A stretch of 36,432 nt of DNA, taken from Candidatus Parcubacteria bacterium (GTDB lineage Bacteria; Patescibacteriota; Minisyncoccia; Phycocordibacterales; Zambryskibacteraceae). The notes under the pieces are model-generated. The model worked only from the letters and a program-made list of their open reading frames with translations. It searched no databases and was not told the DNA's origin. Below are positions 1-8,338 of this stretch, piece by piece; positions within the stretch are counted from its first letter, which is position 1; the number at the start of each line of letters is the position of its first letter. The stretch lies in assembly GCA_019661865.1 (NCBI GenBank), contig JAIFWJ010000006.1, positions 1 through 36,432 of the forward strand, in the 5' to 3' direction. The position numbers were made by a program, and so were the translations under genes.

Positions 1-53
1 AGGGGATACTATATAAATAAGCCCTAAGTGTCAAATTTGAGCCTAACCTATGC

Positions 54-65
54 TAGGATGGCCGT
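54..65 (+). promoter_or_regulatory. Candidate leaderless -10 box (TAGGAT N6 ATG) for truD
   Basis: TAGGAT at 54-59, six nt, then ATG at 66; no SD. Confidence 0.35.
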
Positions 66-1463
66 ATGCCTAAGACTCGTTTAGAGCTTATGTCAGAGCA
101 GGAGGCTAGAATAGAAGCCGAGAGGAATAAAAACCCGGAGCTTTTTCCTGAAACAACATGGGTTGACGACAATAAAACCCTGGAATCCCTCGGTATTTAT
201 ATACCCGGTAAAGAGCTTCTGGCCAAGGGATTCCTAAAGCTCCTACCTAGCGATTTCATCGTCGAAGAGATAACCAGTTCAGGGAGACAAACTACAGTAA
301 GCGAGGACTCCGAGAACCTAGAGAACAAACCGGGAGAAACTATTTATGCCACATTGGTGAAGTGTGGTCTATCTACCATAGAAGCCGTTGAGGAACTTTC
401 TTCCTTACTTAATGTTACTAGAGATAAGATTCAGTATGCCGGGATAAAGGACAAGGATGCCATAACCTCACAAGAAATTTCAATCAGATCAGTCTCAAAA
501 GAAAAAGTACTTTCGATAAACTCTCCTCATTTCTTTCTCAAAGATATTTATACTGGTAAAGGAGTCCTAAATAAGGGTCAGCTTCTGGGCAATCGCTTTA
601 CCATACTGATGCGTATCGGAGAGGACCTTCACAATAAATCCAAGATGAATGAATCTTTCGAATCCCTGAAGAGTCTGAGGAAGGAAGGATTTTATAATTA
701 TTTCTACCTACAGAGATTCGGCACACCGAGGCTCAATAATTATAAATGGGCACTCTTAATACTCCGGGGAGAGTATGAGAAAGCTGTTAGAAGCGTAATC
801 TCCGATCCGGGAATGAGAGAGATCCCGTATTTTATAAAAATGCGAGAGGATATTATCTCTCTAGCACCAAACTGGGAAAAAGTTCTAGAAAAATTAAATG
901 AATTTCCACTCGTATTTCCTACCGAGATAAAAATTATTCAACATTTAGTAAAGAGTCCGGGAGACTTTTCCGGAGCCTTAAGACAAGTTGAAGAGCAAGT
1001 AATGCTTTGGATAAGTGCTCTGGCTTCCATGCTATTTAACAGAAAACTCAGCGCATACGCCATGGCTAAGATAAAACCTCCACATTCGCTTCCCCTATTC
1101 TTAAGTCCAGATAGAAATGACTGGCTTCCTTATAGTGAAGATCTAGAAGGTCTCAACCTCTTTCCTCCAGAGTGGAATAATTTAAGACCATTCAGATCCA
1201 TCCAACTACGTCACAGAGAAGTGGAGACCATGGATAGAGCCGAAATCCACGAAGCAGATATAACAGATGAAGGAATAGTAGTGCAATTCACACTCGGTAA
1301 AGGGGAGTACGCCACTACATTCCTTTCACATTTTGTAAACCTTATGACAGGAATGAAACCCGAAGAGATAAGTGAAAATATTATTGATGTGAAATCTGCA
1401 TTGAAAATCGGCGAGATTAAAAAAACTTTGGATTATTTTTCTCAACTGAACAAAACTAAATAA
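66..1463 (+). CDS. truD: tRNA pseudouridine synthase TruD family
   Basis: 465 aa; TruD-like motifs YAGIKDKDAITSQ, NRFTILMR, NYFYLQRFGTPR. Confidence 0.88.
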   Translation: MPKTRLELMSEQEARIEAERNKNPELFPETTWVDDNKTLESLGIYIPGKELLAKGFLKLLPSDFIVEEITSSGRQTTVSEDSENLENKPGETIYATLVKCGLSTIEAVEELSSLLNVTRDKIQYAGIKDKDAITSQEISIRSVSKEKVLSINSPHFFLKDIYTGKGVLNKGQLLGNRFTILMRIGEDLHNKSKMNESFESLKSLRKEGFYNYFYLQRFGTPRLNNYKWALLILRGEYEKAVRSVISDPGMREIPYFIKMREDIISLAPNWEKVLEKLNEFPLVFPTEIKIIQHLVKSPGDFSGALRQVEEQVMLWISALASMLFNRKLSAYAMAKIKPPHSLPLFLSPDRNDWLPYSEDLEGLNLFPPEWNNLRPFRSIQLRHREVETMDRAEIHEADITDEGIVVQFTLGKGEYATTFLSHFVNLMTGMKPEEISENIIDVKSALKIGEIKKTLDYFSQLNKTK

Positions 1464-1470
1464 CAAAAAG

Positions 1471-1502
1471 CCCCACAAGAATCCGTGAGGATTCTTGTGG
1501 GG
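1471..1502 (-). terminator. Rho-independent terminator of the 1521-2090 gene
   Basis: 14-bp perfect stem CCCCACAAGAATCC/GGATTCTTGTGGGG, loop GTGA; on the minus strand followed by CTTTTTG. Confidence 0.85.
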
Positions 1503-1520
1503 TGGACTCAGAAGGTGAGT

Positions 1521-2090
1521 CTACTCTCCGCCTACTTGTGTAGCGTGGCGCTTGTCCATTTCCTCGTCAGAAGGACGCTCGATGCGCTTGATGCCCGCCG
1601 GAATCCGTTTCGGGTTGGTGAAGAAGAACTTCACCAGGATGATACGAACGCTATCGAGCGGTATACCGAGACGAGCTTCTCCGCCTGTCGCAGGGACGAG
1701 TGCAAGATGAAGATCGCGTACAGTGAGGTTCTGTAGAGCTGGCTTGTCCTGGATACTGACGAAGTTGATCGTCAATACGCCATTCGGATTCAGCCACACA
1801 TGGCAGAACCACACGGTCTTGGCCAGTTCCCTGAACGCCTCCGTCGTCTCACGATTGAATTCGGTGATTGGTGCATCGGAGACTGAGAAGGCCAAGGAGA
1901 CTACGAATTTCGTAGCGCTCCCTGGTTTATTCTTAGTGAACCAGTGTGCGTCATCGAGACCGAACCCAGCGTTCGTGAGCGCTCGCCGGATGAGTTCAGC
2001 ACTCACCCGATCTTCGTTCTTGAAGACTGGTGTACCAGTGTCAACTCGCCCTTCGCGTACACGGCCGACGGCTCCAAGATCCTCGGACAT
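1521..2090 (-). CDS. Hypothetical protein (orphan)
   Basis: 189 aa ORF, SD AGAGG 5 nt before ATG, terminator downstream; no family recognised. Confidence 0.7.
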   Translation of the reverse strand: MSEDLGAVGRVREGRVDTGTPVFKNEDRVSAELIRRALTNAGFGLDDAHWFTKNKPGSATKFVVSLAFSVSDAPITEFNRETTEAFRELAKTVWFCHVWLNPNGVLTINFVSIQDKPALQNLTVRDLHLALVPATGGEARLGIPLDSVRIILVKFFFTNPKRIPAGIKRIERPSDEEMDKRHATQVGGE

Positions 2091-2200
2091 GGATACCTCT
2101 GGGCATTGCCCGGATGTAAGTGAACCACCAAGTTAGAACATACTTATCTTTTATTATGCTATCACACCAAAAGTGTAAAGTCAAGTGGTATAAAAGAAAA

Positions 2201-2238
2201 GGTCCCGCACATGCAAGACCTTGTCTCAGTGCAGGACC
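2201..2238 (-). terminator. Terminator of the 2248-2844 gene
   Basis: Minus strand GGTCCTGCAC ... GTGCGGGACC followed by TTTTCTTTT. Confidence 0.7.
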
Positions 2239-2247
2239 ATTATGCTT

Positions 2248-2844
2248 TTACGCTTTCACCTTCGCACGCTTACCGTGACCTTGCTTGTCGGCGGGAGGAC
2301 TGTTGCCCCTCATCTCCTTGCGAAGCTCGGCGTCGTACAGGCTACGACGATGCCGGCTCTTCGCCTTGGTGACAGGCGGTGGTGGCACGGTGACAGAGCG
2401 TATTCGTGCGGTGATCGACTCATTCTCCGCGGTAGAGAGCATCCCGAGGAAATTCATGTAAACCTCACGGATCTCCAGAGTCGACGCATTGCCTGAGACT
2501 TTCGCGGCGAGACTGCGCCAGGCACGAAAGCTTTTCCAAGTCTCAAGCTTCCTTACCTCGATCTTCGAGATGCGGATTGAGAGCTCGGCAGCCACCGAAG
2601 CAGAGACGAGGTAACGGCGCTCCAGGTTACAGAGCTCATTGAGTGCTCTCTCTGCTCTCGTCCCCGCGGATTCAATCGTGTACTTGTTCATGGCGGCGTT
2701 CGGATCATCGAAGATGCGAACGATACGCTTGAGTTCCTCATGGGTGATTCGCACCTCTTCAGAAACGAGGTGAGTTGAGAGAGACATTGCCGAAGCAATG
2801 CGATTCTCAAGCCGAATGCAGAGATTCTTCAGTTTCTCGCTCAT
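2248..2844 (-). CDS. Hypothetical protein (orphan), basic C-terminus, predicted helical
   Basis: 198 aa ORF; G-rich SD-like AGGGGG 4 nt before ATG; own promoter and terminator. Confidence 0.7.
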   Translation of the reverse strand: MSEKLKNLCIRLENRIASAMSLSTHLVSEEVRITHEELKRIVRIFDDPNAAMNKYTIESAGTRAERALNELCNLERRYLVSASVAAELSIRISKIEVRKLETWKSFRAWRSLAAKVSGNASTLEIREVYMNFLGMLSTAENESITARIRSVTVPPPPVTKAKSRHRRSLYDAELRKEMRGNSPPADKQGHGKRAKVKA

Positions 2845-2898
2845 GAAGCCCCCTGTTTATGTGTATATGAGTAGACTACGAAATAACCATCTCTATAT

Positions 2899-2927
2899 AG
2901 TTTATCATATTATATATAGAATGTCAA
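2899..2927 (-). promoter_or_regulatory. Sigma70-type promoter for the 2248-2844 gene
   Basis: Minus strand TTGACA N17 TAAACT. Confidence 0.75.
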
Positions 2928-2940
2928 GCATAGTTTAGAT

Positions 2941-2972
2941 GCATTAAAGGGCCCGAAAGGGCCCTTTAATGC
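2941..2972 (-). terminator. Terminator of the 3002-3691 gene
   Basis: Perfect 14-bp stem GCATTAAAGGGCCC with a 4-nt loop (GAAA on + strand), just after the stop; U-rich tract lies inside the stem. Confidence 0.7.
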
Positions 2973-3001
2973 CATCCAGGTATTATCTAGCTTAATACCT
3001 T

Positions 3002-3691
3002 TTAGTGTCTCTCTGACATCTCACCGCGAAGGCGCTCAATGAAGCGACCTGCTGCATCCTGACCACCAAGACCAAATGAAAGTCCAAGTGCCAAAGAAAC
3101 TGCGATGACAATACCAGTGAAGAGGGTCTGACTGAATGCTGCTGCAATGCCAAGCTGTGAAAGAGCTACGAGTATTGCAAAGATCCATATGGCCCACTTA
3201 GAGAGGCTGCCCGCGAAGTGTGCTGAGTGAACCCCAGCAGTCTTGGCAGTAGTAACTACTACTCTCTCTACTACATCTCCCACTACTCCTCCTACAAGAA
3301 GGACGAGAGCTGCAACGATAACACGAGGAAGATAAGCAACTACAACTTCCCGGAGGAAGAGAGTCACCTGATTAAGACCTAATACATTGAAGGCTGCGAC
3401 CAAAAACACCACGATCACAAACCACTTTACCAAACCTCCGATAAAGGCTCCTACATCAAGACTTATTCCGCCGCGACGGAGAAACGTCTCGAATCCTGCT
3501 CGACGAAGCGCTTCGTCGACCTTAAGGGAGCGAAACACTTGCCATATTGCTCGGCCGAAGAGTGCACCGACGAGCCATCCTAAGATGACAATGATTATTG
3601 CAACGACAAGGTTGGGGACAAAACTAATGACTCCCGTCCAGAGACCCTGGAAGGAGGAGGTCAGCATGTCTCCCCATGTGCTTACATACAT
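3002..3691 (-). CDS. MscS-related membrane protein with conserved TM helices
   Basis: 229 aa, at least 4 hydrophobic helices, ending ALGLSFGLGGQDAAGRFIERLR as in small mechanosensitive-channel-like proteins. Confidence 0.65.
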   Translation of the reverse strand: MYVSTWGDMLTSSFQGLWTGVISFVPNLVVAIIIVILGWLVGALFGRAIWQVFRSLKVDEALRRAGFETFLRRGGISLDVGAFIGGLVKWFVIVVFLVAAFNVLGLNQVTLFLREVVVAYLPRVIVAALVLLVGGVVGDVVERVVVTTAKTAGVHSAHFAGSLSKWAIWIFAILVALSQLGIAAAFSQTLFTGIVIAVSLALGLSFGLGGQDAAGRFIERLRGEMSERH

Positions 3692-3763
3692 AATTTCGTG
3701 ACTGTCTATTTATGCTAATAATTACCACTCTTTAAAGAGGTACCCCTAAATTATACACCTCCT

Positions 3764-4381
3764 TTAGATTCCTAGTTTGTTAAGTAGCTTCTGGTGTGGA
3801 TAATCGAGGATATCTCTTACCAGCTTGTCGTAAATGCCCAGGCGGTACTGGAAGTCTGGGGTCTCGAAGGCTGCATAGCGGATTTCCTTCCCTAGCTCAG
3901 CCTCTATGTATGAAATATTGTTTAAGAGGGTACCCTGACGAATGTGGTCCCCCACCACTAAGAGATCCACCCGAGCCTCAGGATCATGCATAAAGAGTCC
4001 TGAAATAAGGAGAAGCTTAATGTTCCCAGCCTTACCCACTTTCTCCATGATTTCCTTCTTAGAAATGGGGGCCGCGTCGATGAGAAAGTGAGCTAGAGCA
4101 GCAAGATAGGGGTAGAGAGGATTAAGGATAAAACCTTTAACCTTCTTAGATATGGCCTTAGGGGCAGACCCGGGCCTGCCCTTGAGTTGCTTCACATAAG
4201 ACTTACGCTTGATGAGGTTAGCCTTGAGGAGATTGTTTATCTCGGACTTTACAAGTTTGGGTTTCTCCTTAACTCTGTCGATGATAGTCTGTGTGTCGAA
4301 AGCTTCATGAGGATTAAAGACGAAGAGACGCATCATCTTGACCTTGGCTTCATTCCCGAAAATTAAAGAAACAGATTTCAT
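3764..4381 (-). CDS. Winged-helix regulator-like protein
   Basis: ORF to 4438; likely start at internal ATG 4381 (MKSVSLIFGNEAKVKMMRLF). wHTH-like N-terminus, then DLLVVGDHI nucleotidyltransferase-like segment. Confidence 0.55.
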   Translation of the reverse strand: MKSVSLIFGNEAKVKMMRLFVFNPHEAFDTQTIIDRVKEKPKLVKSEINNLLKANLIKRKSYVKQLKGRPGSAPKAISKKVKGFILNPLYPYLAALAHFLIDAAPISKKEIMEKVGKAGNIKLLLISGLFMHDPEARVDLLVVGDHIRQGTLLNNISYIEAELGKEIRYAAFETPDFQYRLGIYDKLVRDILDYPHQKLLNKLGI

Positions 4382-4460
4382 CGTTGTATATTGGGCACAT
4401 TGTACAAAAAATTCTGCGAAATCAACAATAAAATGCATTACCAGAACATAAATAATGAAA

Positions 4461-4484
4461 AAGAACAGTTTAGAAACTGTTCTT
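4461..4484 (-). terminator. Terminator after rplL, potentially bidirectional
   Basis: AAGAACAGTTT / AAACTGTTCTT inverted repeat with A/T tails on both sides. Confidence 0.8.
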
Positions 4485-4506
4485 TTTCTTGAACGAGAGT
4501 AAAGAA

Positions 4507-4911
4507 TTACTTCAAAGTCACCTTGCCCCCAGCTTCCTCTATTCTCTTCTTCAACTCTCCGGCTTCTTCCTTCTTCATATCAGCCTTGAGCTGACTTGGA
4601 GCTGCGTCTACGAGATCCTTGGCCTCTTTAAGTCCAAGTCCGAGAACTTCCTTCACCACCTTGATAACTGCAATCTTGTTAGCACCACCGTCAGTAAGTT
4701 CAACTGTTGCAGTGGCTTTCTCCTCAGCTGCTTCAGCGCCTCCGGCGGCTGGAGCTGCGGCTACCGCTGTGGCTGACACACCGAACTTCTTCTCGAAGAC
4801 CTTCACTAGTTCATTTAGATCCAGCACCGACATATCCTCGATTTCCTTCACGATCTTATGGAACTTCGCAGGTACTGCGACTTCCTCGACTACGTTTGTT
4901 TCGTCTGCCAT
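4507..4911 (-). CDS. rplL: 50S ribosomal protein L7/L12
   Basis: 134 aa; [16 protein letters not shown] hinge and [23 protein letters not shown]-domain. Confidence 0.97.
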   Translation of the reverse strand: MADETNVVEEVAVPAKFHKIVKEIEDMSVLDLNELVKVFEKKFGVSATAVAAAPAAGGAEAAEEKATATVELTDGGANKIAVIKVVKEVLGLGLKEAKDLVDAAPSQLKADMKKEEAGELKKRIEEAGGKVTLK

Positions 4912-4922
4912 ATCTTTAATAA

Positions 4923-5408
4923 TTAATTTTTAGATTTCGCTATTTCACTTAGCGCTATAGCGAAGCGCTGTATAGGAGAATTCACAATATTTACGAACAT
5001 TCCTCTGAGTACTGGAACAGCTGGGATAGTGGCGATGCCAATCATTTCAGATGCATCCATATACCTTCCTTCGAATACTCCGCCGAGAATCTTTACTCCT
5101 TCGAGTTTCTTACCGAAGTTGTAGACCTCTCGTGCAGGAGCCACAAGATCCTCTCCCCAAGCCAGAGCCAGTTCTCCAGTAAGCTCGGGCTGTGCACCAG
5201 TAAACTTCTCTGCATCTAAGACTCTTTTGGTAAGAGTTTTCTTCGATACTTGGTAAGAAACTCCTTCCTTCTTTAAGATTCGACGCAAGCTTGTTGCATC
5301 GGAGACCTTAAGTCCGTGGAAGTTAACGAAGACTAGTGACTTAGCTCCTTTAAGAGCTTTGGATAAATTCGTAACAATGCTCTCCTTCTTGGCTTTAGTA
5401 ATTGCCAT
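4923..5408 (-). CDS. rplJ: 50S ribosomal protein L10
   Basis: 161 aa; [59 protein letters not shown]. Confidence 0.96.
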   Translation of the reverse strand: MAITKAKKESIVTNLSKALKGAKSLVFVNFHGLKVSDATSLRRILKKEGVSYQVSKKTLTKRVLDAEKFTGAQPELTGELALAWGEDLVAPAREVYNFGKKLEGVKILGGVFEGRYMDASEMIGIATIPAVPVLRGMFVNIVNSPIQRFAIALSEIAKSKN

Positions 5409-5455
5409 TTGAATAAGTGCTAGCTATTAGCTGCTAGCTTCTTGTTTTTAATGTC

Positions 5456-5531
5456 GACCTTAAGGTCTTAGAGTTTATCTCGGAAGGACTTATCTGCTTT
5501 TTGAGCTTGGCCTTCTGTCTTTGACCTTACG
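5456..5531 (-). ncRNA. L10-leader-like cis-regulatory RNA upstream of rplJ
   Basis: Minus strand: UAAGGUC AAAGACAGAAGG ... CCUUCCGAGAU ... GACCUUA; closing helix, AGACAG/CCGAG internal-loop motif and inner AAGG/CCUU helix match the known L10 leader layout. Confidence 0.65.
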
Positions 5532-5535
5532 CAAG

Positions 5536-5934
5536 CTACTTTACAGTTTTATATAAAATTTGCAACAAAAAGCTCCCAAATGGGAGCAGGCTGCACAAAA
5601 ACTTAAAAACATTACACCGAGGTGACACAATTACTGGCGGCCTAGAAATACGATGTTTGATTTCCTTTTTCCAGGCCCTTGTAAGAAAATCCCATTCTTT
5701 ATAAGAATCTTTACTCGCCATCATTCCGTTCTGCTCACTGGTACCTTGCAGATTGAGACGATGATATCTACCGTAATCTCCAACAAGTTGACCGGCGATA
5801 CAATCATTCTGGTCTCTGATATCGAGACGCTCAAGATCCATTTCCTTTTCCCAACCAGGACGTTGATAGTCGAGCCTTCTGGCTCCACGCTCTACACGTC
5901 GACGAATCTTCCGAGGGATCATAGCACTAGACAT
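5536..5934 (-). CDS. Hypothetical protein (orphan); annotated C-terminus doubtful
   Basis: 132 aa ORF with perfect SD AGGAGG 4 nt before ATG; the last ~20 codons overlap a hairpin terminator and the rplJ promoter. Confidence 0.5.
   Translation of the reverse strand: MSSAMIPRKIRRRVERGARRLDYQRPGWEKEMDLERLDIRDQNDCIAGQLVGDYGRYHRLNLQGTSEQNGMMASKDSYKEWDFLTRAWKKEIKHRISRPPVIVSPRCNVFKFLCSLLPFGSFLLQILYKTVK
5538..5565 (-). promoter_or_regulatory. Promoter for rplJ-rplL
   Basis: Minus strand TTGCAA N16 TAAAGT; predicted TSS near 5531, at the start of the leader RNA. Confidence 0.55.
5572..5587 (-). terminator. Terminator inside the 3' end of ORF 5536-5934
   Basis: Minus strand GCTCCCATTTGGGAGC followed by TTTTTGTT. 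Confidence 0.75.
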
Positions 5935-5999
5935 ACAACCTCCTGATTAAGAACCGCGAAAGAACTACCTACATAAATAATAGCACTAATAAACAAAAG

Positions 6000-6016
6000 G
6001 CTTCAGATCCTGGAGC
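6000..6016 (-). terminator. Terminator after rplB
   Basis: Minus strand GCT C CAG GAT CTG A AGC with one C/A mismatch, followed by CTTTTGTTT. Confidence 0.6.
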
Positions 6017-6041
6017 TTTTTATTATTTTATTATTTCTTAT

Positions 6042-6881
6042 TTACTTTTTTCCGACCTTGCGTCTGCGGACGATGAACTTGTTGGAGTACTTCTTGGCAC
6101 GGCGTGACTTCTGTCCCTTTCCAGTAGGCTTACCATAAGTAGAGATAGCTCTCCTGCGACCTCTGCCTTGTCTTCCCTCACCTCCTCCATGTGGGTGGTC
6201 AACTGGGTTCATAGCAGTACCGCGTACAGTTGGACGTATTCCTAACCAACGACTTCTTCCGGCTTTACCAAGATTAGTTAAACGATTTTCATCATTAGAA
6301 ACTTCTCCGACAGTTGCCCATGCATTTTCTGGAACTTTACGCACTTCAGTAGAAGGGAGTTTAATGTCTACGTATCCACCTTCCTTAGCAGTAACTTCTA
6401 CGTAGTTACCTCCAGAGCGAGCAACTCTCGCACCACCCCCACTCTTTAACTCGACATTGTATACAAATGTACCGACAGGAATATTTTTAAGTGGCAGTCT
6501 GTTACCAGGGGTGACCGGTGCGTTGTCTGAAACTAAGAATGAATCCCCGACTCGGGCGGTCTTAGGAAGAAGCATGTATCTCCTCTCACCATCCTTATAT
6601 GCCACAAGACCGATGAACCCTGATCGGTTAGGATCATACTCAACAGTCTTCACAAAGAAAGGAATATTTTTCTTCTCGAACATGAAATCAATCTCTCTGT
6701 AGAGTCTCTTGTGACCACCTCCCTTGTGACGAGTAGTAATGATGCCAGAATTATTTCTACCATTTGCTCTACGGAAGCCGCGCGTAAGAGACTTTAAAGG
6801 CTCGTCTGTAGTAACAAACTTCCTGAACTCTACATGAGAGGTCATTCTACGAGATTTGGTTGTTGGTCTATACTTTTTCAT
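6042..6881 (-). CDS. rplB: 50S ribosomal protein L2
   Basis: 279 aa; GRNNSGIITTRHKGGGHK and AMNPVDHPHGGGEGR. Confidence 0.98.
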   Translation of the reverse strand: MKKYRPTTKSRRMTSHVEFRKFVTTDEPLKSLTRGFRRANGRNNSGIITTRHKGGGHKRLYREIDFMFEKKNIPFFVKTVEYDPNRSGFIGLVAYKDGERRYMLLPKTARVGDSFLVSDNAPVTPGNRLPLKNIPVGTFVYNVELKSGGGARVARSGGNYVEVTAKEGGYVDIKLPSTEVRKVPENAWATVGEVSNDENRLTNLGKAGRSRWLGIRPTVRGTAMNPVDHPHGGGEGRQGRGRRRAISTYGKPTGKGQKSRRAKKYSNKFIVRRRKVGKK

Positions 6882-6898
6882 AACAATAATAACAATAT

Positions 6899-7231
6899 TT
6901 AAATGACATCAATCTTATCTCCCTCCTTAAGATATACATAAGCTTTCTTACCACCTCCCTTCACTCCCCATTTACCGCGGATGAAGACAGGCTTCTTGGG
7001 CACTCTTGCAAGATGGACACTCTTCGGAGTTACCTTGTACTGATTCTTTATGGAAACGCTGACACCTTTCTTGGTAGCAGTTGGTAACACATTGAAAACA
7101 TATATATGAGATTTCTCTGCCATGAGTGCTGCCTTCTCGGTCATACGTGCACCGAGGAGAACTGTCTTCGATTTAACTTCTTTGCTATCTTCTTTCTTTG
7201 CAGAAGTATTTTTAGTCTTTTTGTCAGCCAT
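6899..7231 (-). CDS. rplW: 50S ribosomal protein L23
   Basis: 110 aa; TEKAALMAEKSHIYVFNVLPTATK; Lys-rich N-terminal tail. Confidence 0.94.
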   Translation of the reverse strand: MADKKTKNTSAKKEDSKEVKSKTVLLGARMTEKAALMAEKSHIYVFNVLPTATKKGVSVSIKNQYKVTPKSVHLARVPKKPVFIRGKWGVKGGGKKAYVYLKEGDKIDVI

Positions 7232-7232
7232 G

Positions 7233-7892
7233 TTATTTCAACTTAGGAAGAGCCTTTAGAGAAACTTCTGGATTCTCGATCACTACAAACTTATGAGCTA
7301 GAAGTGTGAGAGGGTGGAGATTTCTCGCCTCGAGTACTTCCAGATTAGAAAGATTTTTGAAAGATCTCTGGGTCTCACGATTTTTATCTGCTAGCGCGAT
7401 GACAGCGGAATTATTCTTCTTACTAAGAAGTCTTTCGAAACCTTTCACAGATGAAAGAGTGCTTAAGGCTTTCACAGCTTCGCGAGTCTTAGCCTCTTTA
7501 AGTCCGAGAGAGTCGACGAAGAGTATTTCTCCTTCTTTATACTTCTTGGAGAGTATAGTGTAGAGAGCCTTGGCCTTCATCTTCTTAGAAACTTTTCTCT
7601 CATAGTTTTTCTCATTCCTTGGACCGTGTGTCACACCTCCACCTACCCAGATGGGCGAGCGAGTAGATCCGTGACGAGCACGGCCAGTACCCTTCTGCTG
7701 CCAGGGCTTCTTACCTCCTCCACGAACTTCTCCGCGATTCTTAGTGTGAGCTACTGGGGTTCTCTTACTTGAGGCCAAGGAGTTAGCCACTTGAGTTACA
7801 AGATCAGCATTCCAAGACAAACCGAAGACATCTTCAGGGAGTTTAACCATGCTCTTCTTCTTTCCTTGAATGTCGTAGACTGCTGCTTCCAT
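7233..7892 (-). CDS. rplD: 50S ribosomal protein L4
   Basis: 219 aa; KPWQQKGTGRARHGSTRSPIWVGGGVTHGP. Confidence 0.97.
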   Translation of the reverse strand: MEAAVYDIQGKKKSMVKLPEDVFGLSWNADLVTQVANSLASSKRTPVAHTKNRGEVRGGGKKPWQQKGTGRARHGSTRSPIWVGGGVTHGPRNEKNYERKVSKKMKAKALYTILSKKYKEGEILFVDSLGLKEAKTREAVKALSTLSSVKGFERLLSKKNNSAVIALADKNRETQRSFKNLSNLEVLEARNLHPLTLLAHKFVVIENPEVSLKALPKLK

Positions 7893-7901
7893 GAATTTAT
7901 C

Positions 7902-8321
7902 CTAGTTATTTATCTCAAGCACTGTACCTCGGCGTCCTGGCACCGCTCCGCTTATGAAGATCTCTTTAGACTCCGGCAAGACCTTTACCACCTTGAGGTT
8001 AAGTACTGTAGCTCGCTTGCCACCCATACGCCCGGCCATGCGGAGACCCTTAGCCACTCTGCCTCCAGCTCGTCCTCCTCCGCCAATGGAACCCGGTTCA
8101 CGCTCGGAGTGCTTCTGGCCATGTGATCGGCGTCCACCCTGGAACTTATGGCGCTTCACCACACCTTGGAAACCCTTGCCCTTAGATACTCCCGAGACAC
8201 GCACAATCTCACCCTCTTCTAGAGTTACTTCATCGAGTGCGTTAAGGAGCGTGACGGCCTGAACACGTCCAGTGTCGTCGAAAATCTGAGTCATATTTAC
8301 TTTTTTAGCAAGCAATTTCAT
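7902..8321 (-). CDS. rplC: 50S ribosomal protein L3, unusually short
   Basis: 139 aa; MTQIFDDTGRVQAVTLL, SKGKGFQGVVKRHKF, PGSIGGGG, MAGRMGGKRATVLNLKVV, SGAVPGRRG. Confidence 0.94.
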   Translation of the reverse strand: MKLLAKKVNMTQIFDDTGRVQAVTLLNALDEVTLEEGEIVRVSGVSKGKGFQGVVKRHKFQGGRRSHGQKHSEREPGSIGGGGRAGGRVAKGLRMAGRMGGKRATVLNLKVVKVLPESKEIFISGAVPGRRGTVLEINN

Positions 8322-8338
8322 TGGACTACTACCTTACC

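Noticed and set aside
1723-2136. Plus-strand 137-aa ORF antisense to 1521-2090
   Set aside because: The minus-strand frame has SD, promoter and terminator; the plus frame has none.
3387-3701. Plus-strand ORF 104 aa
   Set aside because: Antisense shadow of the MscS-like gene, low-complexity Arg/Thr/Pro composition.
7791-8126. Plus-strand ORF 111 aa over rplD/rplC
   Set aside because: Antisense to confidently identified ribosomal protein genes.
7902-8321. rplC as a truncated pseudogene
   Set aside because: Both conserved ends are present in one intact frame within the operon; internal shortening, not truncation.
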